Below are positions 22,871-33,561 of a DNA stretch of 64,000 nt, in pieces; position 1 is the stretch's first letter; every line of letters begins with the position of its first letter. Below the pieces are notes generated by a model. That model was not told the DNA's origin, made no database searches, and saw only the letters and a list, made by a program, of their open reading frames with translations. The position numbers and the translations under genes are program-made. The DNA comes from Piezodorus guildinii (Eukaryota > Arthropoda > Insecta > Hemiptera > Pentatomidae), in contig CM041292.1 of the NCBI GenBank assembly GCA_023052935.1, positions 80,672,169 through 80,736,168 of the forward strand, given 5' to 3'.

Positions 22871-23781
22871 AAAAATCTGGTGCGGGCAACACACGACTTT
22901 CACTTACCTCGATTTTTAAAATCAATGAAAGAATTTTCAAATACAGTTAGAGATAAAAATACGTGAAACTATTAAGGAATTAATCAAATTGAATTTCTAT
23001 AGAAACATGTGTTTCATTAAAAAATCTATTATATTATTATCTAAAATTATCAGTTAGTTTTATCTTCTTCTCATCACTCTCTATCAACTTCTAAAAGCTT
23101 GTGTATGAGATGATATTTTTTCTAAAATCTTTAGCTTTCCAACGGTATATCATACATGTATATTACTGCTCTTATGTTCAAAAACGAAAAATTGCATTAA
23201 AAAAGTATTTTTCTGTTTTCTCCTTTAGTTGGGTATCGAATTTATTCAATCTATATATTTACCTGTTTATCAGTGTTAACAAGATAATCTAGTTATTATT
23301 ATTGAATCTACAAAATTAAATGTACTTTAGGGAAAGAAAATTTAAAATATCAGCATTTAAGCCCTGTCAGACCATTTTTATCCAAATAAAACCTACATGA
23401 TATTAAAGCCCATTAAATTTTACATCGATATAGCGAGTTTAATCAAAATCGTCGGAACAGTTTTTGAGAAAATCGAAAAAAGGTGCAAAATGCATGGTAT
23501 GAAGTTCCTCTTCTGGTAAGCTCATTTTGATGAAAAAAGTGTTGTCACTTTTCGGGCTTATAGTTGTCTTAAATATGAAATTTCAGTTTCATACGACTTA
23601 CCGTTTCCGCCCGGGAGTTACCACACACACACACACACACACACACTCAGACCTTTTTGCGGGACTTGGTTATTTGGACTCAGGGGACCCTAAAACGTGT
23701 ATTTCCGTTGAAAACTGGAATTCGAAAATTTTCACGATCGCAATACTTCCCCTTACTATATATAGTAAGTGAAAGTAAAAT
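22871..23781 (+). repeat. Rep-A copy 3
   Basis: Starts CTGGTGCGGGCAACACACG at 22874 and ends ATATAGTAAGTGAAAGTAA. It contains (CA)n at 23622-23646 and the conserved GACTCAGGGGACCCTAAAACG. Four short open frames inside recur in other copies by homology, not selection. Confidence 0.88.
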
Positions 23782-24379
23782 CGGGAAAATAAAAAGTTTT
23801 AAAGACCATGGTATGGACCATTTCGAATTGATTGACCCATGAGTGTAAATAATAAATAATTCGAGACTAAATAAGTACTCAATGAAATAGGCACATTTTT
23901 TTGGCATGCATATGCACTAGTATTATCTCAGATGCGAAATAGTCAATAATGGAACTGTTTGTGTTAAATTATCATTATTGGAGTGTTGTTGATTGTTTTG
24001 ATTTTGTTAGATGATAGGGAACAGCAGATAGTCTATATACAAGGCAAGCAGAAATAGCATGTTTTGATGCAATTTTTATGTTTAAATGTTTACCTTAGTT
24101 CTTCTCTTCTGATATGTTTATCAGCCTACCGCAGGTCTGATATCCTTGAAAAGGCTACAGAACCGGCAGGTCAAACCATAATAAACATGTATAAATACAT
24201 CACATCGTGAATAAAAAAAAAAAAATAATAATAGGGATATTTGGACAGTGATATGTTTACTTTAATTTGATCTAATAAGTACCTATGTAATACTTAGTTT
24301 ATAAACTTTATTATTACATGATTTACAACAGCAAATAGTATTCTTCTTAATCAACATTGACTGATAAGGCTCTCATGAT

Positions 24380-24383
<4 letters not shown>
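23782..24383. other. Unassigned; poly(A) near 24212
   Basis: No gene. A stretch at 24125-24190 is slightly GC-richer without coding signal. Confidence 0.5.

Positions 24384-24474
<91 letters not shown>
24384..24474. repeat. 91-nt poly(T) tract
   Basis: Uninterrupted T run, the longest homopolymer in the window. Could be the poly(A) tail of a minus-strand retroinsertion, but nothing recognisable lies upstream of it on that strand. Confidence 0.95.
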
Positions 24475-24475
<1 letters not shown>

Positions 24476-24699
24476 TGATGGGCTTCAAATATACAAATAG
24501 CATTTGAAATCACGGATCGATGCTCTTTATCCTTATAATTTTCAAATATCCTAAATTTAAATTAACAAACTATGATGACAAATTGGATTTCGTTATTACT
24601 GTTGCTATTTAAAAATAAATTGTATATGAATTTTTAGTTTTTAATTGAATTAAATAATATACATTATTTACTTATGTACCTGTACAAACGTAACTATAA

Positions 24700-24975
24700 T
24701 GGGGTGAACTGTGGTGTAGTGGCCATATATGCCTAAGGCTTCGGTTCAAACCTGGCAGATGGCCCTAGGATGTTTCAAAGGGAGTAAACAATCCTTTGTT
24801 ATGCCGTCCTTCGGAGGGGATGTAAAATGGTATCCCGAGCCTGCGCGATGTCAGTTCTTTGTCAAAGATTCCTATGCCAATCAAACCTGGCTAGGAAAAA
24901 ATTAGGACTCCTACTGTCGCATCGACAATCAGCCGGAGTAGCATAAAAGAATTTGATGTTAAAGAAATAAACGAT
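24700..24975 (+). mobile_element. SINE-1 copy (tRNA-derived)
   Basis: Head with polymerase III-like boxes: box A region TGGTGTAGTGGCC, box B GGTTCAAACC (24752-24761). The body CCTATGCCAATCAAACCTGG and GTCGCATCGACAATCAGCCG is shared with copies at 32336 and 44750. It ends in AGCATAAAAGAAT. Confidence 0.8.
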
Positions 24976-26290
24976 AAACAAAACTGTATTATTCTGAAAC
25001 TATATCAATGTTTAAATTTCTCGGTGAGTTGAAATTCAACGTTGTTTGTATGCACAACACTTAGTTATACAGAAAACTAGTCTCAGAAAGTTTTGTTTAC
25101 TAATTTTTTTTAATTCGAAGCCCCTGGTGGTATGGGTTGAATTGCGATTTACTTATTTAAAACTCATCAAGTTTTTTAATCTTTCTAGGCAATCATATTA
25201 ATCTAGTTAGTAAATAAACAAAAGAAAACAATTGAAACACACAAGTGCTTTAACACATTTATGCACAACAATATTTTTAGTTAATTTAAAAAATAAATAA
25301 AATAGTTCAAATAAACAGTTTAATTATCATCAAAGGCAAAATAACTATATTTATGAAAAAAATAAGAAATGGTTAATTAAGAAAATCGAACCACCATTGA
25401 TAATTATAGAGGAATTTTCATCTTAAACACAGTACCCATTTATTATTTACGTTTTGATCGATCGCAAAGCTATCGAAATGTATACATATGTTTTGTAAAC
25501 ACTTGCTTATTTTTTTTATAAAGGTTACATTAATGTTTATCGGTGAGTAAACAATAAAGTTATTTAAAAAAAAAAAAAAATTATCGAAATAAGTAGTGCA
25601 AATCGTCATTGTTCAAGCACACGAAAATTTCAAATCTTCCAAACCCAAACCGGGTTCGCACCTACGAGTTGAAGAGACAACTAACAACGATTATTGAATT
25701 CTCGTCCGTATAGGCTGTACTGAAAGACGTGAAGACAAAAAGCATGTAGAATTTACTTTCCTTCAGTTTAATGAAATTATAAAAAGATAATTGTAGTAAT
25801 ATTTTCTATCAGTATAGCTAACATTTAGTAAGTTTAATGAACATTTGATTGTATAAATTAAGATTTCGAGTTAATTTTCTAAACAAAAATGTATTAAAAA
25901 CGTCTAATAGATTTCTGTAATGAAAAAAAAATACCAAAAAAGCATAAAGGAATTGTAATATATCTCTTCTTTCGTCACAACTAAGTTTTCTAAAAATTAA
26001 GCTTAACCTTTCTATAAATATAATTAGAGAAGGTTGTTAACCTGCAAGATAACCAGTCCTGTTTACTATAAATATGGTTAGGAAAAAGAGTTAAAAAATA
26101 TATATTTGAAATGTTTTCAAAAACAGGATTATTTCATTGTTTCATGTTTAACGTATATTTTACATTCATAATAGTATTTATTATTCTTATATTTAAATCT
26201 CTATACCCATTAAGCATTGGATTCCTTCACGCCAGCTATTTTAGTAACCTAATTGTCTGCGACATTACTTCACTTAACTGCAATTTTCGA
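24976..26290. other. AT-rich DNA 3' of the aminopeptidase gene
   Basis: Only short low-complexity frames. No repeat partner recognised in the window. Confidence 0.5.
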
Positions 26291-26311
26291 TTTTTTTTTT
26301 AGTTTTTTATT
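26291..26311 (-). terminator. AATAAA next to A-rich tract downstream of aminopeptidase
   Basis: On the minus strand AATAAA (26311-26306) is followed at once by AAACT and a 10-nt A run. Either a polyadenylation signal or the fossil poly(A) tail of a retrocopy. Further AATAAA motifs lie at 26404-26399 (overlapping the stop) and 26365-26360. Confidence 0.4.
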
Positions 26312-26403
26312 CTTAACAATATTAAAAATACAGAATTCATGTGACAATAATAGGAATCATTTATTTAGGTCACAAAAATGTTGAGTTGAATCCGACCATT
26401 TAT

Positions 26404-27924
26404 TTAGTTTTGCAGACTTAAATAATTTGCAGCGAGCCCGAGAAGAGGACAACCAGTCGCTTGATAGGGAAAATCACCGGCAGATGCAGCGATATCTAAG
26501 TGAGTGAAGGGAAGTTTGGTCTCTTGTGAGTCGAGGCCGTGCGCGTCGAGCCCTGAAGCCAAGACGAGGAAGGCTGCCGCCCCCTGGTGGCCCCGCGCCG
26601 ACGGTCCCACCTGAACAACATCTTCACCCAGCGTTCTACCCCTAAAATTATCATAATCCTCTTTCCTAATAGTACTAATTTCAAACATATCCCCTATCGT
26701 TTCTCCAGCTTTTTGCAACTGTTGGGAAAATGATTTCATCTTTGCTGGACCGTTATCCATTGCAATAGTATAACCTGATCCGACTGACTTGACGGCATGG
26801 CCAGTAAGCGTCGCAATGGTAAACAGATGTGGGTTGACAGAGGTTTTAGCCATGTCCTTCACATAACAAAGTATATCAGCCATTATCATTCTTCCCTCAG
26901 CATCTGTATTGACGACACGGACTCTTTTCCCAGCTCGTGAAGTGATGATTTCGTCAGCAACGTATGCGTTTTCACCACAACTGTTTCTGACTAAACCGAG
27001 AGCAGACACTACCTTCAAGTTGGCAGGCTCCAGGATACTGACCGCCTTTATAAAACCGGCAGCAGCGGCAGCACCGCACTTGTCCCGACACATACCGATC
27101 ATATAGCCTCCTGTCTTGATGTCTGCACCGCCGGTATCGTAGGTGACTCCCTTCCCGACAACTAGTACAGTGTCCTTTACAGAGGAGCCTTCATAAGTCA
27201 GGTAGATTATCCTCCCCTTATGTCTGTCGATCACTGAAGCTGCTCTGTTGACGGCGGAAAACAGTGGATATTCTGTTTTAAGAGTCTCTTCATCAGCGAT
27301 TACTTCAACATTCACATTTCCTGAAAACGCTCCTTTCACATATTCTTCGATTTTTTCTGGAGTCATTCTTTCAGGGTCCGGTCCACCGATGTCTCTTGCT
27401 ACAACTCTACCAGTTTCTAAAGCCGTAGCTACAGAAACGAATTTGGATAAATCTGTACTCGCTTGATTATAGACTCCAATCACACTGACTTTACGATATT
27501 TATTAGGACAATCCTCACGAAACTGAAGACATACATACAGCGCTTCCATAACTCCAAGCAGTGAAACGAGTTGAGACTGAGGGAAAGGAGGGTAGTTGCC
27601 GAGAACTACCAACGGAGCCTTGAGGCTAGCATTTAGAACTCTTATTATACCTTTTGCTCCGGTTCTACTGAAACATCTAACATCATGGTATTCTGGATTT
27701 ATTGTTCCCGTACAAGCATAAAAAAGATGCTGACCTGGAAGGTCGATTTTGTGAACACTGATGTCTTCCCTTTGCTCAACGGAAGTAGCATCATTTTGGA
27801 TAGCATCTTTGAGTTCCTGGGGAACGGCATCGTCTTGGACTGCATTATGAGAAATCAATAGTATACAATCGTAACCGCTAGCTTTTATGTCACTTGCAGC
27901 CTGCACTTTATATTCTAAGGACAT
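26404..27924 (-). CDS. M17-family aminopeptidase (leucyl aminopeptidase-like)
   Basis: 506 residues from the first ATG (27924); an in-frame GTG seven codons upstream gives a longer frame but is not a usual start. It has the family's two parts: a variable N-terminal domain (about 1-170) and the conserved catalytic domain. The di-metal and catalytic residues are all present: K and D in VGKGVTYDTGGADIK, K of the latter, D in MCRDKCGAAAAAG, and D, E and R in NTDAEGRMIMADIL. HLDIA and GCPLLGLAANYL close the fold. M17 enzymes cleave N-terminal residues from peptides in the cytosol as hexamers. The usual DMGGAA is DKCGAA here, as I recall for the metazoan W07G4.4-like subgroup (from memory, not checked). 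It is intronless in a genome with large introns, so a retrocopy is possible; the ORF has no lesion. Confidence 0.92.
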   Translation of the reverse strand: MSLEYKVQAASDIKASGYDCILLISHNAVQDDAVPQELKDAIQNDATSVEQREDISVHKIDLPGQHLFYACTGTINPEYHDVRCFSRTGAKGIIRVLNASLKAPLVVLGNYPPFPQSQLVSLLGVMEALYVCLQFREDCPNKYRKVSVIGVYNQASTDLSKFVSVATALETGRVVARDIGGPDPERMTPEKIEEYVKGAFSGNVNVEVIADEETLKTEYPLFSAVNRAASVIDRHKGRIIYLTYEGSSVKDTVLVVGKGVTYDTGGADIKTGGYMIGMCRDKCGAAAAAGFIKAVSILEPANLKVVSALGLVRNSCGENAYVADEIITSRAGKRVRVVNTDAEGRMIMADILCYVKDMAKTSVNPHLFTIATLTGHAVKSVGSGYTIAMDNGPAKMKSFSQQLQKAGETIGDMFEISTIRKEDYDNFRGRTLGEDVVQVGPSARGHQGAAAFLVLASGLDAHGLDSQETKLPFTHLDIAASAGDFPYQATGCPLLGLAANYLSLQN

Positions 27925-28929
27925 TATTAAGGATTTAGCTGCCACAACTACTAAAGGAAGTACTATTGATTTTACATTACGTCACAAACGATTCCCTTAT
28001 GTTATTTACACAACTTTATAACTATCAAATCAAATAAACAAATTTCAAAAAATACATATGTAGTTTTCATGGAGACCAAATCACTTTTAACTTAAAATTT
28101 CCCCCAAGTCAGTCGTAAAATGGGGCAAAAATTGTTGAAAGGAGTTTCGTACCTTTTAATTTAAAAACAGATCGTTACTAAAAAAATAACCAAAACCTGT
28201 TTTAAAGCAATAAGAGCATAATAATCTTAATTTAGAAAACATAGAACAGAGATCTACAAACATTTCTGGTTTCGGTGTGCAACACCACAATTTTATGTAC
28301 GACCATAAAATAGTAAGACCATGAATAATGAATTATAAAAAAAAATATTTTTAAAAACATCAATCTTGTTTATATTTCTTCAACAAGAAATTTAAACATT
28401 ACATGTGTGGTTTCCTATTAAAGAACACCTTAATTATAATATTATACAGAATTATCATAAGGTAGTGCCTTTATCGCGACGGAAAATTTTAATTAAGTTT
28501 CATTTTTAATAATAAATAACACATTATACATCAATCAATAGCTACTATGTTGATTCAATGGCCTACAAATTTACGTTGTAAATTTTAGAATGCGATAAAA
28601 ATTAAGTTTGGCGAGGAAGATAACGAGTTTACAAACTGAGTTAAAAAAAAAGAAATATCATCAATCAAATCGAAATTTGTTACATATACCGAATTTAAAA
28701 ACAGATGATCTTCGTAAATAAGGATCCAATACAGATATTTTTATATCTTTATTTACAACTCTTAAAGTACCCATTTAGTGTGATTTTTTTCATCTAATAA
28801 ATTTGGCCAAAATTAGGAAAAAGGGTATTTTGTGAGTTCGAAAATGTTCTTGACGAGTGTATAATTTTACATTTTAAAAAAGAAATAATTAAAGGCAGTC
28901 ATAATTTTTCAATCAAAATTAATTTTGTT
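27925..28929. other. 5' flank of the aminopeptidase gene
   Basis: AT-rich; no clear TATA or initiator can be singled out. A minus-strand TTTAG sits just upstream at ~27950 and might be a splice acceptor of a 5' UTR exon. Nothing else. Confidence 0.4.
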
Positions 28930-29500
28930 TTTATATCTGCCTTTGACCGAGTCTGGCACCCGAGATTGCCTTACAAGCTCCGCAAATTCCTTCCCTCTAC
29001 ATGCTTATGTACCCCCTTATTATCCAGTCCTTCCTCACTGGCAGATCCTTCAAAGTAAATCATAATAATTCCTATTCATCCATTTTTAGTCAGTTTGCTG
29101 GCTAAAAATAATACTCCTCTTATCCCGGTTGAATAGATCCGATATCTAGGACTGCACCTTGACAAACGCCTTACTTGGAACTCTCATACAAGACTGAAAA
29201 GACAAGAAACTGCTCGACGTTTTCGACTAATTCAACACTTACTAGACAAACGTTCTAATCATCCATTTAACTACAAAAGACTCATCTACAGGATTATCAT
29301 AAGGCCGATATGGACTTAATGAGTAGACCTTCGGGACTCTACTAACCATCGAACAACTAGTCCTTAATGAACTAAATGTTCCATTTGTTGCTGATATCAC
29401 TCCTTCCATAAAAAACCTCCTCTCCCAGTTTAACTCACAAGTTTCAATCCTTGCTTCCTCTTCCATTTCTGACGATCTCTAATGAGTCCGAAAATAAGAT
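28930..29500 (+). mobile_element. Jockey-A LINE fragment, internally deleted
   Basis: Begins SAFDRVWHPRLPYKLRKFL, the RT box A region of Jockey (catalytic D in AFDRVWH), then LAGRSFKVNHNNS and FSQFAG. At ~29104 it jumps to IRYLGLHLDKRLTWNSHT, so the palm with YADD is deleted (about 300 bp compared with 5.1-5.95 kb). It continues through RQETARRF and IIRPIWT to a degenerate end. Confidence 0.85.
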
Positions 29501-29643
29501 GGCCTCGAGACCTTCAGGTTTAGAATAGTAACAGGAGTGCTACCATTGGGTAGTTCTTCTTTAAGTCTGTTTCATGTCATTATTCTTTTAACATATTTAT
29601 TGTTGTATTATGAAGCACAGTTGTAAATTTCAATAAATAATGT

Positions 29644-29645
<2 letters not shown>

Positions 29646-29687
<42 letters not shown>
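29646..29687. repeat. (AT)n microsatellite
   Basis: About 20 units, following an AATAAA-bearing stretch at 29630 that may be the tail of the adjacent LINE. Confidence 0.9.
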
Positions 29688-29688
<1 letters not shown>

Positions 29689-29994
29689 ATAAATGATCTA
29701 CCACCATATTTGATATTTCAATATGCCAAAATATGATTTATTTCCTAAATAGTGATGACACTCATGGGTCAGATTCGGTCCGTGTACCTTAGTTTAAAGC
29801 TCAGATTTAGAATAAAATATAGGCCTCGGACGTAATAGAAGTAAATCAATACACTAGCTTAACGCAATATATGAAATATATTATGGTATGTTACTAAAGT
29901 TAATAAAGTTTTCCAAGAACAGCTCGTGCAGAGATCAATAAACAGAGATCAATATATCTTTTTAGGAATTTAAACAGCTTCCGTGAACCGTAGC
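29688..29994. other. AT-rich unassigned DNA
   Basis: Nothing recognised. GATCAATAAACAGAGATCAATA near 29934-29955 is a short direct repeat. Confidence 0.5.
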
Positions 29995-30196
29995 TCATGA
30001 TTTCCTTTCCCATACGAGGGGTGCTTCACTCTCATCTAAGACGAAGGAATCTACCACGTCCTGTAAGTTATGTAGATACAGTTATCATAAATATGTGATA
30101 AAAAAAATAAAATAAAAAAGAATGAAGCAATGTGGAAGATGGTGAAAGTTACTTTATGAAGCGGCGGTAGTGGGCAGGTGCAGGAGGCAACCAGTT
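29995..30196 (-). CDS. Candidate last two exons of an unidentified gene
   Basis: GC-richer patch with exon-like grammar. Exon A 30196-30153 (44 nt) follows CATCCGAG and ends at a GTAACT donor. The 92-nt intron (30152-30061) is pyrimidine-rich and ends CATAACTTACAG. Exon B starts at 30060. Two readings are open: exon A as NWLPPAPAHYRRFI, terminating three codons into exon B; or LVASCTCPLPPLHK continuing in phase as DVVDSFVLDESEAPLVWERK to a stop at 29995. No homologue recognised; the acceptor of exon A is poor. May be chance. Confidence 0.25.
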
Positions 30197-30206
30197 CTCG
30201 GATGAG

Positions 30207-30761
30207 AATAAAAAAATTATTTTTTGAAATTGCATTTGTAAATCAATGAGTGAAATTAGGCCATTTATATGAGAGAATGAATCCTTTTTCAATGAGCGTA
30301 CCCGTCCTACACATCTCACATTGAAAAAAGATAGAGATCAATAAACATAAAACTCGTCTTGCCACGCGGACAGCTCCACCATAAAAGCTTACGGTAGTGG
30401 TAAATAACCGAATACGAATTCAAGGACTGGAATTTAGAATATCTCACAAAACTGGATCCTGGGAGCAATAATGCTCCTTACGACCACTATTTTTTTCGTG
30501 TTGTTTTTAATGTAGTGCAATAATAGTTCGTCAGTATAATCTATTGTGCCTATTTAGTGCTCATAGTGTATTTCCGGCACATAAATTTGAAAGCTTTTCT
30601 ACTACAAGGATATCTTATATTTGGCTTCCTGAGGATAACTGTTTTTATGAAAATCCGAAATCGAAACTGATGTTAAAATCTAACCCAATTGAATAAAACA
30701 ACAGGTTTTGAAGAATAGCAAAAAAATTATTCATTTAGAAAATTATTATAAGTATTAAAAA
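30207..30761. other. Unassigned
   Basis: Includes a second occurrence of AGATCAATAAACA (30333) as at 29934. No gene. Confidence 0.45.
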
Positions 30762-31277
30762 AATCTGGTGCGCGCAACACACGACTTTTACTTACCTTCG
30801 TTGTTAAAATCAATTTAAGAATTTTCAAATACATTTTAAGATACAAATAAATGTTTAAACAGTTAAATTTAATTTCAATAAAAACACGTGTTTTATTAAA
30901 TAATCTATTATATTTTTATTTATAACAATCAGTTAGTTTTATCGGCTTTTTCATCACTCTCCATTAACCTTTAAAATTACGTTTCTTAGATGATATTTTT
31001 TCTAAACTTTTTAGCTATCCAACGGTATATTATACATCTATATTACTATTATTGTGCTCAAAAACACAAAAATTGCATAAAAAATATGTTTGCACTTTTC
31101 ACCTTAGTTGTTTATCAAATTCGCTCAATTTGCATATTTATCCGTTATTTTTCAATGCTATGATGATGTTCCAATTTTTAGTAAAATCTACTAAATGAAA
31201 GGTAGATTCGAAAATGTTCACGATAGCAATACATTCCCTTACTATGTATTTCATATATAGGTAAGGGAAAGTAAAAA
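30762..31277 (+). repeat. Rep-A copy 4, internally deleted
   Basis: Both ends present (CTGGTGCGCGCAACACACG; TAGGTAAGGGAAAGTAA) but homology jumps at ~31200 from the TAAAATCTAC region to the terminal GAAAATGTTCACGATAGC block. About 400 bp, including the (CA)n, are missing. Confidence 0.85.
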
Positions 31278-31624
31278 ATTACTATATTTTTTCAAAATTG
31301 GTTTTTATTATCAATTTATTGAAATATATAACGAATTAACTTACTAATCATTAGAGAATCTTCCTGATATAGATAGCCTATATTAACTAAATTTAATTTT
31401 CTTTTCTTTTTATTAAAAGTTAGTACAATTTATGTTATATTTAAATGATGTTGGTAAACTGAAATGAGAAAATTTATTTTAATTCAATTTTTATTTTGGA
31501 GATTTTAGATGTTATATATAATATGATGTTAGAAGTATATAATGTTTATTTTATTATTGCTTTACTATTTTATCAGGAAATTAAATCAATTATCAATAAT
31601 ATTATTGTTTAGAAATAATCCACA
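31278..31624. other. AT-rich unassigned DNA
   Basis: No feature seen. Confidence 0.5.
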
Positions 31625-31780
31625 ATTACTGGATGGCTCCCAAGCTCAACTCGGGTAGTTGCAAATAGGCCTTGTTAAAATCATGCAGATGAACTTATGG
31701 CGATTAATTAGAAGTGTATAGGGTTCGTCTAGGCAGGGCCGAAGAAGCCGAAATCGTTCAGCAGCAGTAGCATTAGTCGA
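31625..31780 (-). mobile_element. Jockey LINE remnant
   Basis: Minus strand reads ATAAERFRLLRPCLDEP, then HKFICMILTRPICNYP and a stop. This lines up with ETARCFRLLQHLLEK and KKLIYMTIIRPIWTY of the 5-kb copy. Highly diverged. Confidence 0.6.
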
Positions 31781-32335
31781 CTAAATCTATGTTCTAATCA
31801 AAGCCATTACTATAAGTGGCGGCTTAAACCCGATAGAGAGCCATTAACTTGAAGAGATAACGAAGGAGTCGAAATAAAGCACTAGGTGCAAATAAGAATA
31901 GGAACGTGTAATTATAAGATAAGATAGGAGCGGGAGATGAAAGCTGCCGGGGTTTGCAAGTGAAATGAGGCAAGATGGGTGAATGCGATGAGGAGAGCTG
32001 TAACAAATCACTCTCCGTCTTTTTATCTAGTCTTCGTTTTCATTTATTTCATCCCGTCGCCGATACAAGGCTCCCATCGCTATTTCTAAACAAGGCGAGG
32101 TTACGCTGGCTAAGGCTCCCTTTTCATTACTATCTGTTGGAATTTTAGATACAAGATTATTCGAACGGCAAGAGGACAATTGACAAGCTGCCGTTTTGGA
32201 ACACAAAACCAAAAGAGAATAATTTTGGATTCAAAGAGTTAATTATTATGTATATTTCCAAAAATATAAATTACTAAGTTTTTATAATTCTATATAATTT
32301 ATAGTTGACGAGAAACTTGGAGCAAGAAGGATAAC
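31781..32335. other. Unassigned, moderately GC-richer stretch
   Basis: Two ~60-codon minus-strand frames (31824-32006, 32027-32212) have no motif and no splice context. Not called. Confidence 0.4.
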
Positions 32336-32610
32336 ATCACTGTGGTGTTGTAGTGGTTAGTATTAACAGCCTTGTGTGCCCAAGATAGTAGGTTTCAAGC
32401 CACAGATTTCTTTAGCATTTATTATTGAAGTAAAAAGTCCTTAAATATGCCGCTTTTCAGGAGATAGTAAAATTGTGGTACCGACTCCATGCGATGACTT
32501 ATACTCGTAAAGATTCTATCCTAATCAAACCTGGTAAGAACATTTGGGTTCGCTGTAGCATCGTCCGATTAGCGTTGCAGCATAAAAAACCTGTACCTCT
32601 AAAACCATGA
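32336..32610 (+). mobile_element. SINE-1 copy (tRNA-derived)
   Basis: GTGGTGTTGTAGTGGTTAG (box A), AGGTTTCAAGCC (decayed box B), and the shared body TCCTAATCAAACCTGG and GTAGCATCGTCCGATTAGCG, ending GCAGCATAAAAAAC. Confidence 0.78.
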
Positions 32611-32926
32611 AGGGTCTTGCTCACATTTAGATAGATATACTATTCTAATTAATTAGCGAAATATTTTTTTTAAATACTTTGTCTTGTAAGACTTATTTTA
32701 ATAAAATAGTGCATTAAATTTATGAAAGGACGTGGCAACCTTTTCCTCATGACAGTTTGACTATTTAGAAACGAATTTTAAGATAAAAAATCTCCTTTAC
32801 ATTTTAAAAGTAAAAGTATAAACAACGTATACATTATTCCTCTTGCAGCTTACATTTTGTGTGTTAATTTATTTTTAGCAATATTATAGATTAATCAATA
32901 TTATAAGTATGTTAAACCTCCGATAG

Positions 32927-33300
32927 AAGATGACCGATGGCAGAAAATGTGGGACCATAGCCAGGTAAGCAAACTGAACCATATAAAACAAACAGTGAAA
33001 CCCTGGTCTACATCTAGCCGTAGCAGCCGGAGGGAGGAGGTCGCGTTGACCCGGCTAAGGATAGGACACTCGCGGCTGACGCACTCTTATCTTTTTGCTA
33101 GGCAGCCGGTGCCCCGATGCCAGCACTGTGATGGAACCCTTACCATTCGACATATTTTTCAAGAATGCCCTTATTATTCCTCACACCTGAATAAAATTGG
33201 ACTAAGCCCGAATATTTCAGCGGTGCTGGGTGAGAGAGAGAAAACCATTGAATTAGTTTTTGATTTTCTTAAGGAGCAGTCATTATTATCGAAATTATAA
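32927..33300 (+). pseudogene. LINE ORF2 C-terminus with CCHC-type zinc knuckle
   Basis: Open from the truncation point to the stop at 33300 (123 codons, no stop or frameshift). Order: WQKMWDHSQVSKLNHIK, SRREEVALTRLRIGHSRLTHSYL, then a zinc knuckle CQHCDGTLTIRHIFQEC (C-x2-C-x8-H-x4-C), and a short tail. This is the region after RNase H in I/R1/Loa-type LINEs. RT and endonuclease are missing. The clean frame suggests a recent insertion. Confidence 0.85.
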
Positions 33301-33548
33301 AGACCATTCATAGTCAGTTAGCATTGCTAGTATTAGATTTTTAAACTATTGTTTACATAAAAATATTTTTTCTTTCTTTATTTTTTTTTTATTTATTTAT
33401 TTTATTTTATTTTATTTTTATTTTTTTTCTTTCTTTCTCTCAATCACTCATTACCTAATAGTTCTTTCTTATAAAGGTTTAATATGCATATAGTGTCTAG
33501 GCGTTGATGACCTTAGGGTTTTACGCCTTAAAACCAAAACAAACAAAC
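32927..33548 (+). mobile_element. 5'-truncated LINE (I/R1-like) with perfect target duplication
   Basis: Bounded by AAACCTCCGATAG at 32914-32926 and 33549-33561, a perfect 13-bp duplication. It ends in an (AAAC)n tail after TTTTACGCCTTAAAACC. The coding part reaches 33300, followed by a T-rich 3' UTR. The same 3' UTR motif occurs inverted at 56730-56790. Truncation falls inside the ORF, so this is a typical dead-on-arrival target-primed insertion. Confidence 0.88.
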
Positions 33549-33561
33549 AAACCTCCGATAG

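Noticed and set aside
23101..23292. Similar 62-63 codon frames in Rep-A copies (also 43152-43340)
   Set aside because: They look conserved, but other Rep-A copies break the frame, so DNA homology explains the similarity.
26496..27466. Short frames overlapping the aminopeptidase on both strands
   Set aside because: Shadows of a well-supported CDS.
27925..27945. GTG start seven codons upstream of the aminopeptidase ATG
   Set aside because: A nuclear animal gene would use the ATG at 27924, and the upstream frame meets a stop shortly after.
31824..32212. Two adjacent ~60-codon minus frames in a GC-richer stretch
   Set aside because: No splice sites, no motif, different frames; left as unassigned.
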